64,000 nt of DNA from Hymenobacter ginkgonis (GCF_009755225.1 NZ_WQKZ01000008.1:1-64000), one strand, 5' to 3'. Shown: positions 50,117-58,360, numbered from the stretch's first letter. The notes: a model not told the origin generated them from the letters alone. Program-made: numbers and translations.

Positions 50117-51051
50117 ATGATTCGCTTTTTAGTCATTATGCTAACTATTTTAGTAAACATATCATCCGAATTTAAGATTCGAGTTTTTAGCCTTTTCTCA
50201 ACCTTTATTTTGCTTTTTTCGTCATCCTTCAGTAAATCAAATAGTTCTAAGGTTCCATTTTTCTCGCTGTCCTGCCCCTTTACCTTAAAAGATTCAAAGT
50301 TGCCCCGACGCAGAGGATTTTGCTTCCAAGCCTTAATAATCGTGCTGACAAATTCCTTAGCTACTCCAGTTTCAGCTTTGTTTTTTATATCAAACTGAGG
50401 CTTTAGTATCAGCGTGTCGCACTTAAAAAAGTCCTTTGATGCCTCCATTGCAGAGGCTAGCCCTGGATTATACTTCTTTACTTCAGCAATGCTATCCTTA
50501 GGAGCGCTTATTTCCAGCTCGGATAATTTGCCAACCCGATTTAAAAAATCAGAAAGTGAATCACCAGCTAGAACCGGGGTGATAACTACGGACTGTAGCC
50601 CAGCTTTCACGCCAATGTGCTCAAGGTAACGCCCGAGTTCATGGGTTTTAGCACCAGCTGCGTTGTATTCAACAGCTAAGCGTTTCTTTTTATTTTTATA
50701 AGAAATGACAAAATGAGTAGTTTCAACAATGCCTTCTTCCTCAGCCATGTCAATATCACGAGCTGTGTCAGTTTTCATGTTGAGAATCTCAGGTGAAACA
50801 TCAAGTCTAACAGCTCGAAGTTTACCATGAACTTGTTCTATATCAGGCACAAACTTAATGCCCTGGATAAACAGTCGTTTGTCTCCGCTTCGAAAATAGC
50901 GCGACTCATCGCGCTTTTCCGACATTGCTATAATCTGCCTGAACAATTCTACAAAATGACCATGAGGCAATGAGTCATCATTGAATCCAAAGTTGATGTC
51001 GTAGAAATGAATTACGCGGTTAGCGTGAGAAAGGCGGTTAAATTCGGCCAT
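50113..51051 (-). CDS. Soluble partner of the four-helix membrane protein, RexA-like by architecture
   Basis: 312 residues from the ATG at 51051 (MAEFNRLSHANRVIHFYDIN). Mixed alpha/beta with no membrane segment. Segments such as GIVETTHFVISYKNKKKRLA and EYNAAGAKTHELGRYLEHIG recall prophage-borne RexA/DUF4747-like proteins, but the link is weak. The C-terminal part is lysine-rich. AT-rich, codirectional and translationally coupled with the membrane gene. It probably acts as the sensor or regulator of that effector. Confidence 0.45.
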   Translation of the reverse strand: MAEFNRLSHANRVIHFYDINFGFNDDSLPHGHFVELFRQIIAMSEKRDESRYFRSGDKRLFIQGIKFVPDIEQVHGKLRAVRLDVSPEILNMKTDTARDIDMAEEEGIVETTHFVISYKNKKKRLAVEYNAAGAKTHELGRYLEHIGVKAGLQSVVITPVLAGDSLSDFLNRVGKLSELEISAPKDSIAEVKKYNPGLASAMEASKDFFKCDTLILKPQFDIKNKAETGVAKEFVSTIIKAWKQNPLRRGNFESFKVKGQDSEKNGTLELFDLLKDDEKSKIKVEKRLKTRILNSDDMFTKIVSIMTKKRII

Positions 51052-51169
51052 AACTGGATGCGGATGGGATATATGAAGCAATGATAGTCATCATTATAAG
51101 CTCAAGCTGCAAATGTTCCCGAACTAATTCACGATAGTGCTAAAAAGCCCCGCTACACAGAGCTTTCTT

Positions 51170-51177
51170 TATATTTG
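51170..51177 (+). promoter_or_regulatory. -7 box (TATATTTG) upstream of 51181
   Basis: TAnnTTTG match ending three bases before the ATG, predicting a leaderless or nearly leaderless mRNA. Confidence 0.4.
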
Positions 51178-51180
51178 TCT

Positions 51181-52062
51181 ATGAAAAAACTCCTACCCTT
51201 ACTAATCCTACTCACCCTCACATTTCCCTCATTCGCCCAGTACGAGTACCTAGCCGTGACCGGGGCCCTGGCCGGCGTCAACGCCCTGAAAGGCCACCCG
51301 CAGAAGCCCGACGAATACGTGACTCAGGCCACTTACCAGGGCCGCACGTTCCCGCAGAAGCGTAGCCCCCTCTACAAACTGCCTAGCAAGGGCCGCGACC
51401 AAATTAGCGCCTTGGAGCAATTGCTCGCCAGCCGCTACGTCGCGCTGCAAGCCGACGCTGCTAGCCCCATACTAAGTACTGAGCAGGAGGCCGCCTTCAC
51501 AGCCGCTTTCTCGCAGCTCACTACCACCCGTCCGAATTGGAGCGTCGCCGCCTACACGGACGAACTGGCCTTTTACCGCACTGAGGAGAACCGCCGCAGC
51601 TACGCCCGCGCCAAGCTGGCCAGTGAGCAGGCGTACCAGCGCCAGCAGCGCGAGCGTACCCGCCGCGACAGCGTTGAACGCCTGGCTCTGCGCCGCGCGG
51701 CCCTTATCGACAGCACCCGCCGGGCCGTACTTGCCCAGGTGCGCGCCGTGGCCGACAGCGTCGCTCAGGTGCAGGCGGATGCTGTAGCGGCTGCCGCCAC
51801 GCCGGAAGCTACTACTGCTTCCCGCGCCTATACCGCCGTTGCGCCGCACGCGCCGGTTGCTCACAAGCCGGCGGTCAAGAAGGTCGTCGTGAAGGTGAAG
51901 CGTAGCACAGGTCCCACCGTGTACTACTGCGCCAGCGGCAATACGGTTAAGTACCACGCTTCGTCCGGCTGCCGCGGTCTAGCGCGCTGCGGGGCTAGCA
52001 TCGAGCCCATCAGCTTGCGCGAGGCCCAGGCGTCGATGGAGCCGTGCAAATGGTGTTATTAA
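51181..52062 (+). CDS. Secreted coiled-coil protein with C-terminal Cys-rich domain
   Basis: 293 residues. Signal peptide (KKLLPLLILLTLTFPSFAQ), a helical Arg/Ala-rich middle (about 125-215), then a C-terminal domain with the pattern VYYCASGNTVKYHASSGC, RGLARC and a final CKWCY. That domain is common in Bacteroidota secreted or DNA-uptake-linked proteins and probably binds metal. The start is at 51181 rather than the TTG two codons earlier because the signal peptide begins there. A lysogenic-conversion candidate. Confidence 0.65.
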   Translation: MKKLLPLLILLTLTFPSFAQYEYLAVTGALAGVNALKGHPQKPDEYVTQATYQGRTFPQKRSPLYKLPSKGRDQISALEQLLASRYVALQADAASPILSTEQEAAFTAAFSQLTTTRPNWSVAAYTDELAFYRTEENRRSYARAKLASEQAYQRQQRERTRRDSVERLALRRAALIDSTRRAVLAQVRAVADSVAQVQADAVAAAATPEATTASRAYTAVAPHAPVAHKPAVKKVVVKVKRSTGPTVYYCASGNTVKYHASSGCRGLARCGASIEPISLREAQASMEPCKWCY

Positions 52063-52167
52063 GTTTTATAAAAAAGTTCCCAACAGGTATGTGAATTGGC
52101 ATGAGTGTTGCAAAAGTTATTATATCCTATCTAATTTAAGATAGAACTCAATCTCTTTTTCTATTAC

Positions 52168-52365
52168 ATGGCACACCCACTTACTTCACGTAAACCTATT
52201 AGCCCACCGAAGCTTTCGTCGCTTGATGCTGCTATAAACGACCTGCCGAAAGGCCCTCTTAAAGCAGGGCTTGATTGGTTTAATAAAACGAGCCCCATTG
52301 GAAAAGCAGTTGGTATAGGTGTCGCAATCTATGCGTTCAATCATTTTTTCAACCGCAAGAAATAG
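52168..52365 (+). CDS. Small protein with one hydrophobic segment
   Basis: 65 residues. A proline/serine-rich front is followed by GKAVGIGVAIYAFNHFF and a basic end (NRKK). It could be a small membrane protein. A terminator follows within 20 bases, which supports a real transcription unit. Confidence 0.45.
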   Translation: MAHPLTSRKPISPPKLSSLDAAINDLPKGPLKAGLDWFNKTSPIGKAVGIGVAIYAFNHFFNRKK

Positions 52366-52383
52366 TATTATATACTTCCAAAT

Positions 52384-52409
52384 AAAAGCCCCGCCACCAC
52401 GGGGCTTTT
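52384..52409. terminator. Terminator (AAAAGCCCCG hairpin)
   Basis: AAAAGCCCCG pairs with CGGGGCTTTT. Located after the 52168 gene. Confidence 0.8.
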
Positions 52410-52504
52410 TTTATGCCAACCCGCAAGCCCCACCAGTAAGGGAGCAATTGCAACCCTTTCTGCCACTCATGAATCATCAGGCAGGCACCTTCTTCTCTTT
52501 CCTG

Positions 52505-53191
52505 ATGAAACCCTTTCTCTCTCTTGTAGCCGGCAGCCTGCTGCTGGCGGGTACTGCCCACGCGCAGGCTGGTTTACGGGCGGGCGGCACGCTCGCGCAC
52601 CTGACCGCCAAGACGGAGGGCACGCCCAGTTACTATTTCGAGGCCAGTAATTCAGCCAAGCTGGGCTATCAGCTCGGGCTCTTCTACCAAGTGCCCCTGA
52701 GCCAGCGACTCTCGCTCGTGCCCGAAGTGCAATTCAGCCGCGAGCGGGTGCAGCTGACCGCGCGCGACAACAACTTCGCCATCTTGGAGTATTTCGGCAC
52801 GACCGATACCCGCCTGAGCATGTCGTACCTCAATGTGCCCGTCTTGCTGCGGGCTTCCTTCGGGCCGGTGTACGTAGAAGCCGGGCCACAGGCCGGCCTG
52901 CGGCTCGCCGGGCGGGAAAAGGGCACGTATACCGTCTCCTTCTTTGACCGGCCCCTCACCACCAACCCGGTTGACCGTCCGCTTGCCGACGATTTGCGCC
53001 GCTTCGACGTGGGGCCGTGCGTGGGCCTCGGCGTGAAGCTACCCGCCGGGCTCGGCGTGAGCGTGCGCGCCTACCAGGGCCTGGTATCGCTGACCCCGGG
53101 CCCTGACCCGACCCGAGCTTACCCCTACCAAGGCAGCCTGCGCCGCCAGACGCTGCAAGCGGCCCTGACCTACCAGCTCGCAGCGCGCTAG
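52505..53191 (+). CDS. Outer-membrane beta-barrel protein
   Basis: 228 residues from the ATG at 52505. Signal peptide ends AGTAHAQ. Alternating strands (LGYQLGLFYQVPLSQRLSLV, YLNVPVLLRASFGPVYVEAG, AGLGVSVRAYQGLVSLT) fit the PorT/OMP_b-brl_2 family of Bacteroidota. The prophage location suggests alteration of the host surface. A longer in-frame start (52319) runs through a terminator and was rejected. Confidence 0.7.
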   Translation: MKPFLSLVAGSLLLAGTAHAQAGLRAGGTLAHLTAKTEGTPSYYFEASNSAKLGYQLGLFYQVPLSQRLSLVPEVQFSRERVQLTARDNNFAILEYFGTTDTRLSMSYLNVPVLLRASFGPVYVEAGPQAGLRLAGREKGTYTVSFFDRPLTTNPVDRPLADDLRRFDVGPCVGLGVKLPAGLGVSVRAYQGLVSLTPGPDPTRAYPYQGSLRRQTLQAALTYQLAAR

Positions 53192-53271
53192 CAGCGAAGC
53201 TCCGGTGCTAGCAAAAGCAACCATTTCCTTTGGGCGCGACTCATATCTTCATTCCTACTCATCCGCTACTC

Positions 53272-53964
53272 ATGAAGCACCTTTTTCTCTTTTTCGCTGG
53301 TAGCCTGCTTTGGGCGGGCACGGCCCAGGCCCAGACCACTTTCAGCATAGGCCCGCGCGTGGGACTTAACGTCTCCTCTGCCCGCTTTCCGACGATAGAC
53401 CAACCCGCGACTTCGAATCGCTCGGGGGTTGAGGCCGGGCTGACAAGCACGGTGCAGTTCGGTCATTTTGCCTTGCAGCCCAGCCTGCTGTTTTCCCAGA
53501 AGGGCTACCGCACCTCGAGCTACTACCTCAACATCGACATGCTCATCCCAACTGAGGAAGACATCCGCCTCAACTACCTCACCCTGCCCCTGAACCTGGC
53601 CTACACTTTAGGGCGCAATGGGCAGGGTTTGCAGGTCTTTGGGGGGCCGTACGCCAGCCTGCTCGTAGGGGGCAACTATGCCCAGCGGCTAAGGGGGTTC
53701 GACGGCGAAACCACGGGCAAGATTAAGCCGGCTAGCCTAGCAACCGAGACCGATAACCGGTACTCGCGGCGCTTCGATGGGGGCCTGCAAGCCGGCGTAG
53801 GCTACCGCCTAAAAGGGTTTCAGCTTCAGGCCAGCTACAGCTTGGGGCTGCGCAATTTAGCCGTGCCCTACCAGGTATTTAACGGGGGCACGTATACCCC
53901 CTCTTCCTATTACAACCGCGCCTTTCAGGTGTCGCTCAGCTACCTGGTGGGGGGGAAGAGCTAA
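53272..53964 (+). CDS. Outer-membrane beta-barrel protein (prophage copy)
   Basis: 230 residues from the ATG at 53272. Signal peptide ends AGTAQAQ. OMP_b-brl_2-type barrel with NYLTLPLNLAYTLG and FGGPYASLLVGGNYAQRL. By eye about 84% identical to the protein at 57460-58152 just outside attR, so one is a duplicate. It may be a surface protein modifying phage sensitivity. Confidence 0.75.
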   Translation: MKHLFLFFAGSLLWAGTAQAQTTFSIGPRVGLNVSSARFPTIDQPATSNRSGVEAGLTSTVQFGHFALQPSLLFSQKGYRTSSYYLNIDMLIPTEEDIRLNYLTLPLNLAYTLGRNGQGLQVFGGPYASLLVGGNYAQRLRGFDGETTGKIKPASLATETDNRYSRRFDGGLQAGVGYRLKGFQLQASYSLGLRNLAVPYQVFNGGTYTPSSYYNRAFQVSLSYLVGGKS

Positions 53965-54000
53965 GTCCTTAAGTTACTCATTAGGCCCCGTCATCCAAGA

Positions 54001-54025
54001 AAAGCCCCGTCCTCCGGGGCTTTTT
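54001..54025. terminator. Terminator (AAAGCCCCG hairpin)
   Basis: AAAGCCCCG pairs with CGGGGCTTTTT around a five-base loop. Ends the beta-barrel transcription unit. Confidence 0.8.
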
Positions 54026-54197
54026 CTATGCCAGTTGCCTTGTAGCTTCATTACTCGTGCACCCTGCTGCTTACCTATGAGCTTTCTTACCGGCCAACTC
54101 GCTGCCAGAGTGGTCATCTACTTGCTCGTGCCGCTACTGCTTTTCTGGCGACTGGGTGCGGCTACCCCTGCCCGGCGCCGGCTCGGCGGGCTTTTTC

Positions 54198-54205
54198 TAT
54201 CTTTG
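54198..54205 (+). promoter_or_regulatory. -7 box (TATCTTTG) for the 54239 gene
   Basis: TAnnTTTG, 34 bases before the ATG at 54239. It supports that start over the longer ORF from 54035, which crosses the box. Confidence 0.45.
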
Positions 54206-54238
54206 CCCTCAGGCTATCCTCATCGACTACGCCGTAGC

Positions 54239-54676
54239 ATGCTGCCTTATTCTCTTTCTGTGGAAGCTTCTACGTTACCTATCTACTTTGCCAATGCGGC
54301 GGCTACCCTGCGCGAGCACCCCGACGGCTACGCCATCTTCGAGTATGCCCCCGGCAAACGACAATTTACCGAGTTTCAGGCGGTACTAACCCACCTGAGT
54401 AATCTGTTGCGCACTAAGAGCTTGTATAAAATCCTGGGTGACCAGCGCTTGATGGTGCCCTTCACCGACGAGGAAAGGGCCTGGGTGACGGCGTATTGGC
54501 TCGACCTGACCCGGCTGCGCCCCGGCGCCCTCTACGCCGCCGTGCTACTAGCCAACGATGTGTTTGCGCGCCTTTCCGCCACCCAGCTGCGCTACGACAA
54601 CAAGGAGGCGGCCCTGACCTACCGCCTGTTTGAAAACCGCACGGAAGCTGTTGCCTGGCTCCGGCAGCTCGGGTAG
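54239..54676 (+). CDS. SpoIIAA/STAS-like protein
   Basis: 145 residues from the ATG at 54239. Alpha/beta pattern with YAIFEYAPGKRQFTEFQAVL, YKILGDQRLMVPFTDEERAW and a C-terminal RLFENRTEAVAWLRQL helix similar to the end of the 16166-16579 protein. This is typical of small STAS-like Hymenobacter proteins. The role is unknown. It has its own predicted promoter. Confidence 0.5.
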   Translation: MLPYSLSVEASTLPIYFANAAATLREHPDGYAIFEYAPGKRQFTEFQAVLTHLSNLLRTKSLYKILGDQRLMVPFTDEERAWVTAYWLDLTRLRPGALYAAVLLANDVFARLSATQLRYDNKEAALTYRLFENRTEAVAWLRQLG

Positions 54677-54909
54677 CTTCCGGGCCACTGGCAGTGGTTG
54701 TCTCAGTCTATTTTGGGCAAGGCTAACTTTTAGTTTATTGTACAGGCGCCTCCTAAGCCGTGCTTTCTGCGTCCCCTCAGTCGCTTGCCTGGTTTGCGAG
54801 CCGAACGGGCGAGGTGCGTAGTAAAAGCTACGCCGCCAGTGGCTTACCAAAGGTAGCCGCCCTGGGGCCTGGCTGCGTACTAAGACACTCACCGTCTTCT
54901 TGTCCGCCT

Positions 54910-55128
54910 ATGCAACCTCACCCACCTCAATTACCCATGAATGATGTGGCCACCACGGCGGGCCCTCGGAACTGGAAGAAAGGAGCCCTGCTGCTCTTTT
55001 GCGTGGTGGCTGGCATCGCCGCCCTCATTGCCTTTATGCTGCCTAAAAAGCACGTGGAGGGCCGTAATGCCCCAACGTCTACCCAGCACCGCGCCACATC
55101 CCCGGGCTTTAATAACCCGACGCACTAA
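54910..55128 (+). CDS. Small single-helix membrane protein
   Basis: 72 residues from the ATG at 54910 (or 63 from 54937). One hydrophobic segment (KKGALLLFCVVAGIAALIAF) with a basic flank and a polar tail. Not recognised. Cargo between the STAS-like gene and the integrase. Confidence 0.4.
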   Translation: MQPHPPQLPMNDVATTAGPRNWKKGALLLFCVVAGIAALIAFMLPKKHVEGRNAPTSTQHRATSPGFNNPTH

Positions 55129-55626
55129 GATGGTTAGTGAAATGAACTGCTCCTGTAGGTCGTGCTGCTAAGGAGGCTAAGCTCACCACCCACTGGACTC
55201 CGCCAGGAGAGAAGCGGGCCTAAAAAAAGCCCCGCTGGTGTAGGCGGGGCTTTTTTAGTAATGGAAAAGGATGGAGTAAAGAGGACGTCGATAGGCGTTA
55301 AGTAGATAAAGTACCCGGGATAAGAGAACGGGTACAAAGCAAGTAGCTCGTACAGAACCGCGCCAGGAAGAAGCCCGCTTTTTTGTGACATCGAACAGGT
55401 ACTGTAAACCGCTTCTTTAATCCAGTTGCTTCTTGCCTGAATGCCGCCGATGACTAGTTGTTGCTTTACAGCGGTGCTTAACGGTCAGCAAAGCCATCAG
55501 ATTGTGACATGACCCTTCCCAGCCGCCGCTAAAAAACTTTGCTGGTTTCCCTAAAAAAGCAGCGTTCTCAGTCTTGGTGGTAGCGCGGCTAACACTACTG
55601 GCCCTCGTTGCTACCTTGCCGCGGCT
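55129..55626. other. 498-bp stretch without a clear gene
   Basis: Contains a strong hairpin terminator at 55222-55256 (AAAAAAAGCCCCG/CGGGGCTTTTTT), then about 370 bases with no supported ORF before the integrase. A minus-strand ORF here crosses the terminator and is not credible. Confidence 0.6.
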
Positions 55627-56883
55627 ATGCAGTACACCTTTCGCCAGCTCACTTCCCGCCCCGACGCCAAAGGCCGCTGCCGGGTGCTACTCGACGTGAC
55701 CTGGGCCGGCGCCCGCGAGAAGCTACCCACCGGCGTTAGCTGCCAGCCGGCTAACTTCGATGCCGACGCCAAGCTCGGCCGCACCATCGCCAAGGCCGAG
55801 CCTGGTAGCCCCGGCCTCAACACCAAGCTTGCGAGCCTGGTGGCCGAACTGACCGACCTCTTCAACAAAGCCGACGCCCACCGGCAGGCCGTCACCCGCG
55901 CGCAGGTACTGGCGTTGGCCTTGGTGCCGGGCAAGGCCGCCCCCGCGCCGGCCCCCGCGGCCCTGGCCGACCCCCTCGACACGACCTTTCTCAACTACTA
56001 CGCCCAGTGGCAGCAGGAGCATCCCGGCTCATCGGCTGACGCGCTGCGCCGCTACCGGCAGGTAGTGAACCACTTGGAGAAGTTTCAACCGGGCATGAGC
56101 CTGCGCCAGTTCACCAAGCCCGTGTACTTCGAGTACCTGGCCTACCTCTACGAGGCGGGCCTTGCCGATGCTACCGTCAGCCAGCACGTCAAGTTTCTGC
56201 GCATCGCCCACCGCCTAGCCGAGCGCCACATTCCCGCTTGGCTCGCCCTGCGCGTCAAGTTTGGCCGCGCTGTCAGCCTGCGCGTCGAGGAACTGCAGGC
56301 CCTGGCCCAGGTCGAGCTGCCGGCGCACCACCAGTACCTGCACCGGGAGCGCGAGCGACTGCTCTTCCAGACCTTGCTGCTGCTGCGCGACTCGGACCTG
56401 CGCCAGCTCAAGCCCCACCACGTCAACGAGCAGCTGCTACCGGGCATCGGCCTGACCTCCGTACTGGAGTTTCATCAGGTAAAGACCGGTCACGAGGTGC
56501 GCTTGCCCCTGCCGCCAGCGGCCGCTGCCATCTGGCAGCGCTGGCAGGGTCAGGTACCCGTGGTAGCCCAGCAGAAGCGCAACGCCTACCTCAAGGAGAT
56601 TGCCGAAGCTGCGGGCCTGACGCGCACCTTCGTGCGCGTGCGCTTCCGGGCGGGCAAGGCCGAGGAGGAGCCGCTGCCCCTCTGGCAGGCTATCACCACC
56701 CATACACCGCGCCACACCGGCGCTGACCTGGTGCTGTGGGGCTCGGGTGGCGACCAGAATCTGAAGGAGGTGGCTCTGGGCCATCTGGCCGGCGGCTCCG
56801 TTTACGGCTACGATACGCTTGAGCGCTACGGGCCACTATTTCTGCAAGCCTGGGAGAAAGTGGGTGCACTGGGTGCAACGTAG
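55627..56883 (+). CDS. Tyrosine integrase
   Basis: 418 residues. N-terminal arm-binding domain (about 1-95), core-binding SAM-like domain (about 115-215), catalytic domain with R255 (LLLLRDSDLRQL), K286 (QVKTGHE), H359-x-x-R362-H363 (THTPRHT), H386 (LGHLAGG) and nucleophile Y401 (LERYG). It inserts and excises the prophage at ssrA. The stop lies 120 bases before attR and the gene end carries inverted arm-type sites. Confidence 0.92.
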   Translation: MQYTFRQLTSRPDAKGRCRVLLDVTWAGAREKLPTGVSCQPANFDADAKLGRTIAKAEPGSPGLNTKLASLVAELTDLFNKADAHRQAVTRAQVLALALVPGKAAPAPAPAALADPLDTTFLNYYAQWQQEHPGSSADALRRYRQVVNHLEKFQPGMSLRQFTKPVYFEYLAYLYEAGLADATVSQHVKFLRIAHRLAERHIPAWLALRVKFGRAVSLRVEELQALAQVELPAHHQYLHRERERLLFQTLLLLRDSDLRQLKPHHVNEQLLPGIGLTSVLEFHQVKTGHEVRLPLPPAAAAIWQRWQGQVPVVAQQKRNAYLKEIAEAAGLTRTFVRVRFRAGKAEEEPLPLWQAITTHTPRHTGADLVLWGSGGDQNLKEVALGHLAGGSVYGYDTLERYGPLFLQAWEKVGALGAT

Positions 56884-56928
56884 ATTTTGCACCCAGTTTT
56901 GCCGGATATTCGCACCCAATTGCACCCA
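56861..56928 (+). promoter_or_regulatory. Right integrase arm-type sites
   Basis: Inverted copies TGGGTGCA at 56861-56868 and 56870-56877, and direct TTGCACCCA-like copies at 56887-56895, 56911-56918 and 56920-56928. They match the motif inside attL. Confidence 0.6.
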
Positions 56929-57002
56929 GCTAACCCGTGCAAAGCGCGCGTAACTCGCTAGATGCTAGTTATATTTGTGTGAGGCTGTCGGAAAAGGCCA
57001 CA

Positions 57003-57059
57003 CCCTGCAGCTCCACTAAAATCCCTCTCTGCGCATAGTGGAGGGGGATTTTTTGTTTT
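57003..57059 (+). other. attR: right prophage attachment repeat
   Basis: 57-base copy of the tmRNA 3' end and terminator, one mismatch to attL. It marks the right end of the prophage. Confidence 0.92.
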
Positions 57060-57459
57060 AGGAAGACGGTTCGGGGAGCAGTTTAGAATTAGTCGGGCCG
57101 CGTCGTAAAATCGGGTGCTTGCTGCTGTACCTAACCTTGCCAAAGTGCTTAAGCTTGACTAGTAGGATAGTTTACAACATGGCTGGCTTCTTTATACTGC
57201 TATTATTACTGCCACCCTACATCCTTGCGGTTGTCCGCATGATTGACCCCATTCCCTATCCCCTGTCCTGTGATTGCGATGGCTGAGGAGAAATGAAGAA
57301 TTCGCATCTTCTGCATCTCCAGCAACATCGATGCTTTTAATAACTGCATCAGTTAGCGGGTAGAATAGCGTCCACCAGTGGGACTTTTTAATTGCTAACA
57401 GAAGCAACCATTCCTCCTTGGCACAGCTCATTGAATCATCTTTGATTCATCTTATGCTC
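57060..57459. other. 400-bp stretch without a clear gene
   Basis: The first 40 bases resemble the sequence after the decayed attachment site at 58300-58370. The rest has no supported ORF. A minus-strand ORF (57192-57431) has no family features. Confidence 0.5.
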
Positions 57460-58152
57460 ATGAAGAATGTTTTCTCCTTTCTAGCAAGCAGCCTGCTTTT
57501 GGTGGGCACAGCCCACGCCCAAACTACCTTCAGCGTTGGCCCTCGCGTCGGGTTCAACGTTTCCTCTGCCCGCTTTCCTACTATTGACCAAGCCGCGTCT
57601 TCGAACCGCTCGGGGTTCGAGGCTGGGCTGACGAGCACGGTGCAGTTCGGCCATTTTGCCTTGCAACCTAGCTTGCTGTATTCACAGAAGGGCTACCGCA
57701 CCTCGGGTTACTATCTCAGCTTCGATATGCTCATTCCCTCTGAGGAAGACATCCGCCTCAACTACTTGACGCTGCCCCTGAATCTGGCCTACACCTTGGG
57801 ACGCGATGGGCAGGGACTGCAAGTCTTTGGCGGACCGTACGCCAGCCTGCTCGTGGGCGGCAACTATGCCCAGCGATTGAGCGGGTTCGACGGCGAAGCC
57901 ACGGGCAAGGTCAAACCTGCCACCCTGGCAACCGATACCGATAGTCGGTACTCGCGGCGATTTGATGGAGGCCTGCAAGCCGGCGTAGGCTACTGCCTAA
58001 AGGGGTTTCAACTGCAAGCCGGCTATAGTCTGGGGCTACGCAATCTAGCCGTGCCGCACCAAGCGTACAACGGGGGCACGTACGCCCCCTTTCCCTATTA
58101 CAACCGTGCCTTCCAAGTATCGCTCAGTTACCTGATGGGAGCAAAAGGTTAA
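57460..58152 (+). CDS. Outer-membrane beta-barrel protein (copy outside the prophage)
   Basis: 230 residues from the ATG at 57460. Signal peptide ends VGTAHAQ. About 84% identical by eye to 53272-53964, with differences spread along the length and the frame intact, so it is probably still a working gene. It sits next to a decayed integrase tail and attachment site, pointing to an older element. Confidence 0.75.
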   Translation: MKNVFSFLASSLLLVGTAHAQTTFSVGPRVGFNVSSARFPTIDQAASSNRSGFEAGLTSTVQFGHFALQPSLLYSQKGYRTSGYYLSFDMLIPSEEDIRLNYLTLPLNLAYTLGRDGQGLQVFGGPYASLLVGGNYAQRLSGFDGEATGKVKPATLATDTDSRYSRRFDGGLQAGVGYCLKGFQLQAGYSLGLRNLAVPHQAYNGGTYAPFPYYNRAFQVSLSYLMGAKG

Positions 58153-58177
58153 ATCCTTATGCTACCTAAGTAGACAT

Positions 58178-58360
58178 GAGAAAAGTGGGTGCAATGTAGA
58201 TTTTGTACCCACTTTGGTTGAATACTAGCATCCATTTGCCTCGGATAACGTCACTAAATGCTACTTAGTATTTGGTGGGGCTGTCGGAAAAGGCCACACC
58301 CGGTAACTCCGTAAAATTCCTTACTGCGCACGATGGAAGAGTATTTTTAATTTGGAGAAC
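58178..58360 (+). pseudogene. Relic of a second element: integrase tail plus decayed attachment site
   Basis: 58178-58199 repeats the last codons and stop of the prophage integrase. 58200-58211 repeats the ATTTTG(C/T)ACCCA arm site. 58279-58301 is a 23-base exact copy of 56983-57005. 58302-58350 is a degraded copy of the tmRNA 3' end and terminator (GTAACTCC, CTGCGCA). It follows the duplicate beta-barrel gene, so an earlier related element was largely deleted here. Confidence 0.75.

Larger units (their letters stand above)
14993..57059. mobile_element. Siphovirus-type prophage integrated in ssrA
   Basis: About 42,010 bp from attL to attR. It holds an integrase, repressor and cro-position gene, replication genes, small and large terminase, portal, HK97-type protease and capsid, connectors, tail tube, tape measure (980 residues), tail tip, fibre and lysis genes. 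All expected modules are present without an obvious frameshift, so it could be inducible. The tape measure length together with the absence of sheath genes indicates a long non-contractile tail. Confidence 0.93.

Noticed and set aside
52319..52504. Longer start for the beta-barrel gene at 52505
   Set aside because: It would cross a terminator and hide the signal peptide.
55134..55391. Minus-strand ORF before the integrase
   Set aside because: It reads through a strong terminator hairpin and has no family features.
14993..57059. Contractile-tail (myovirus) or gene transfer agent interpretation
   Set aside because: No sheath gene found; integrase, repressor, replication genes and exact att repeats fit a temperate siphovirus.
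57192..57431. Minus-strand ORF after attR
   Set aside because: Low-complexity composition, no start context and no domain.
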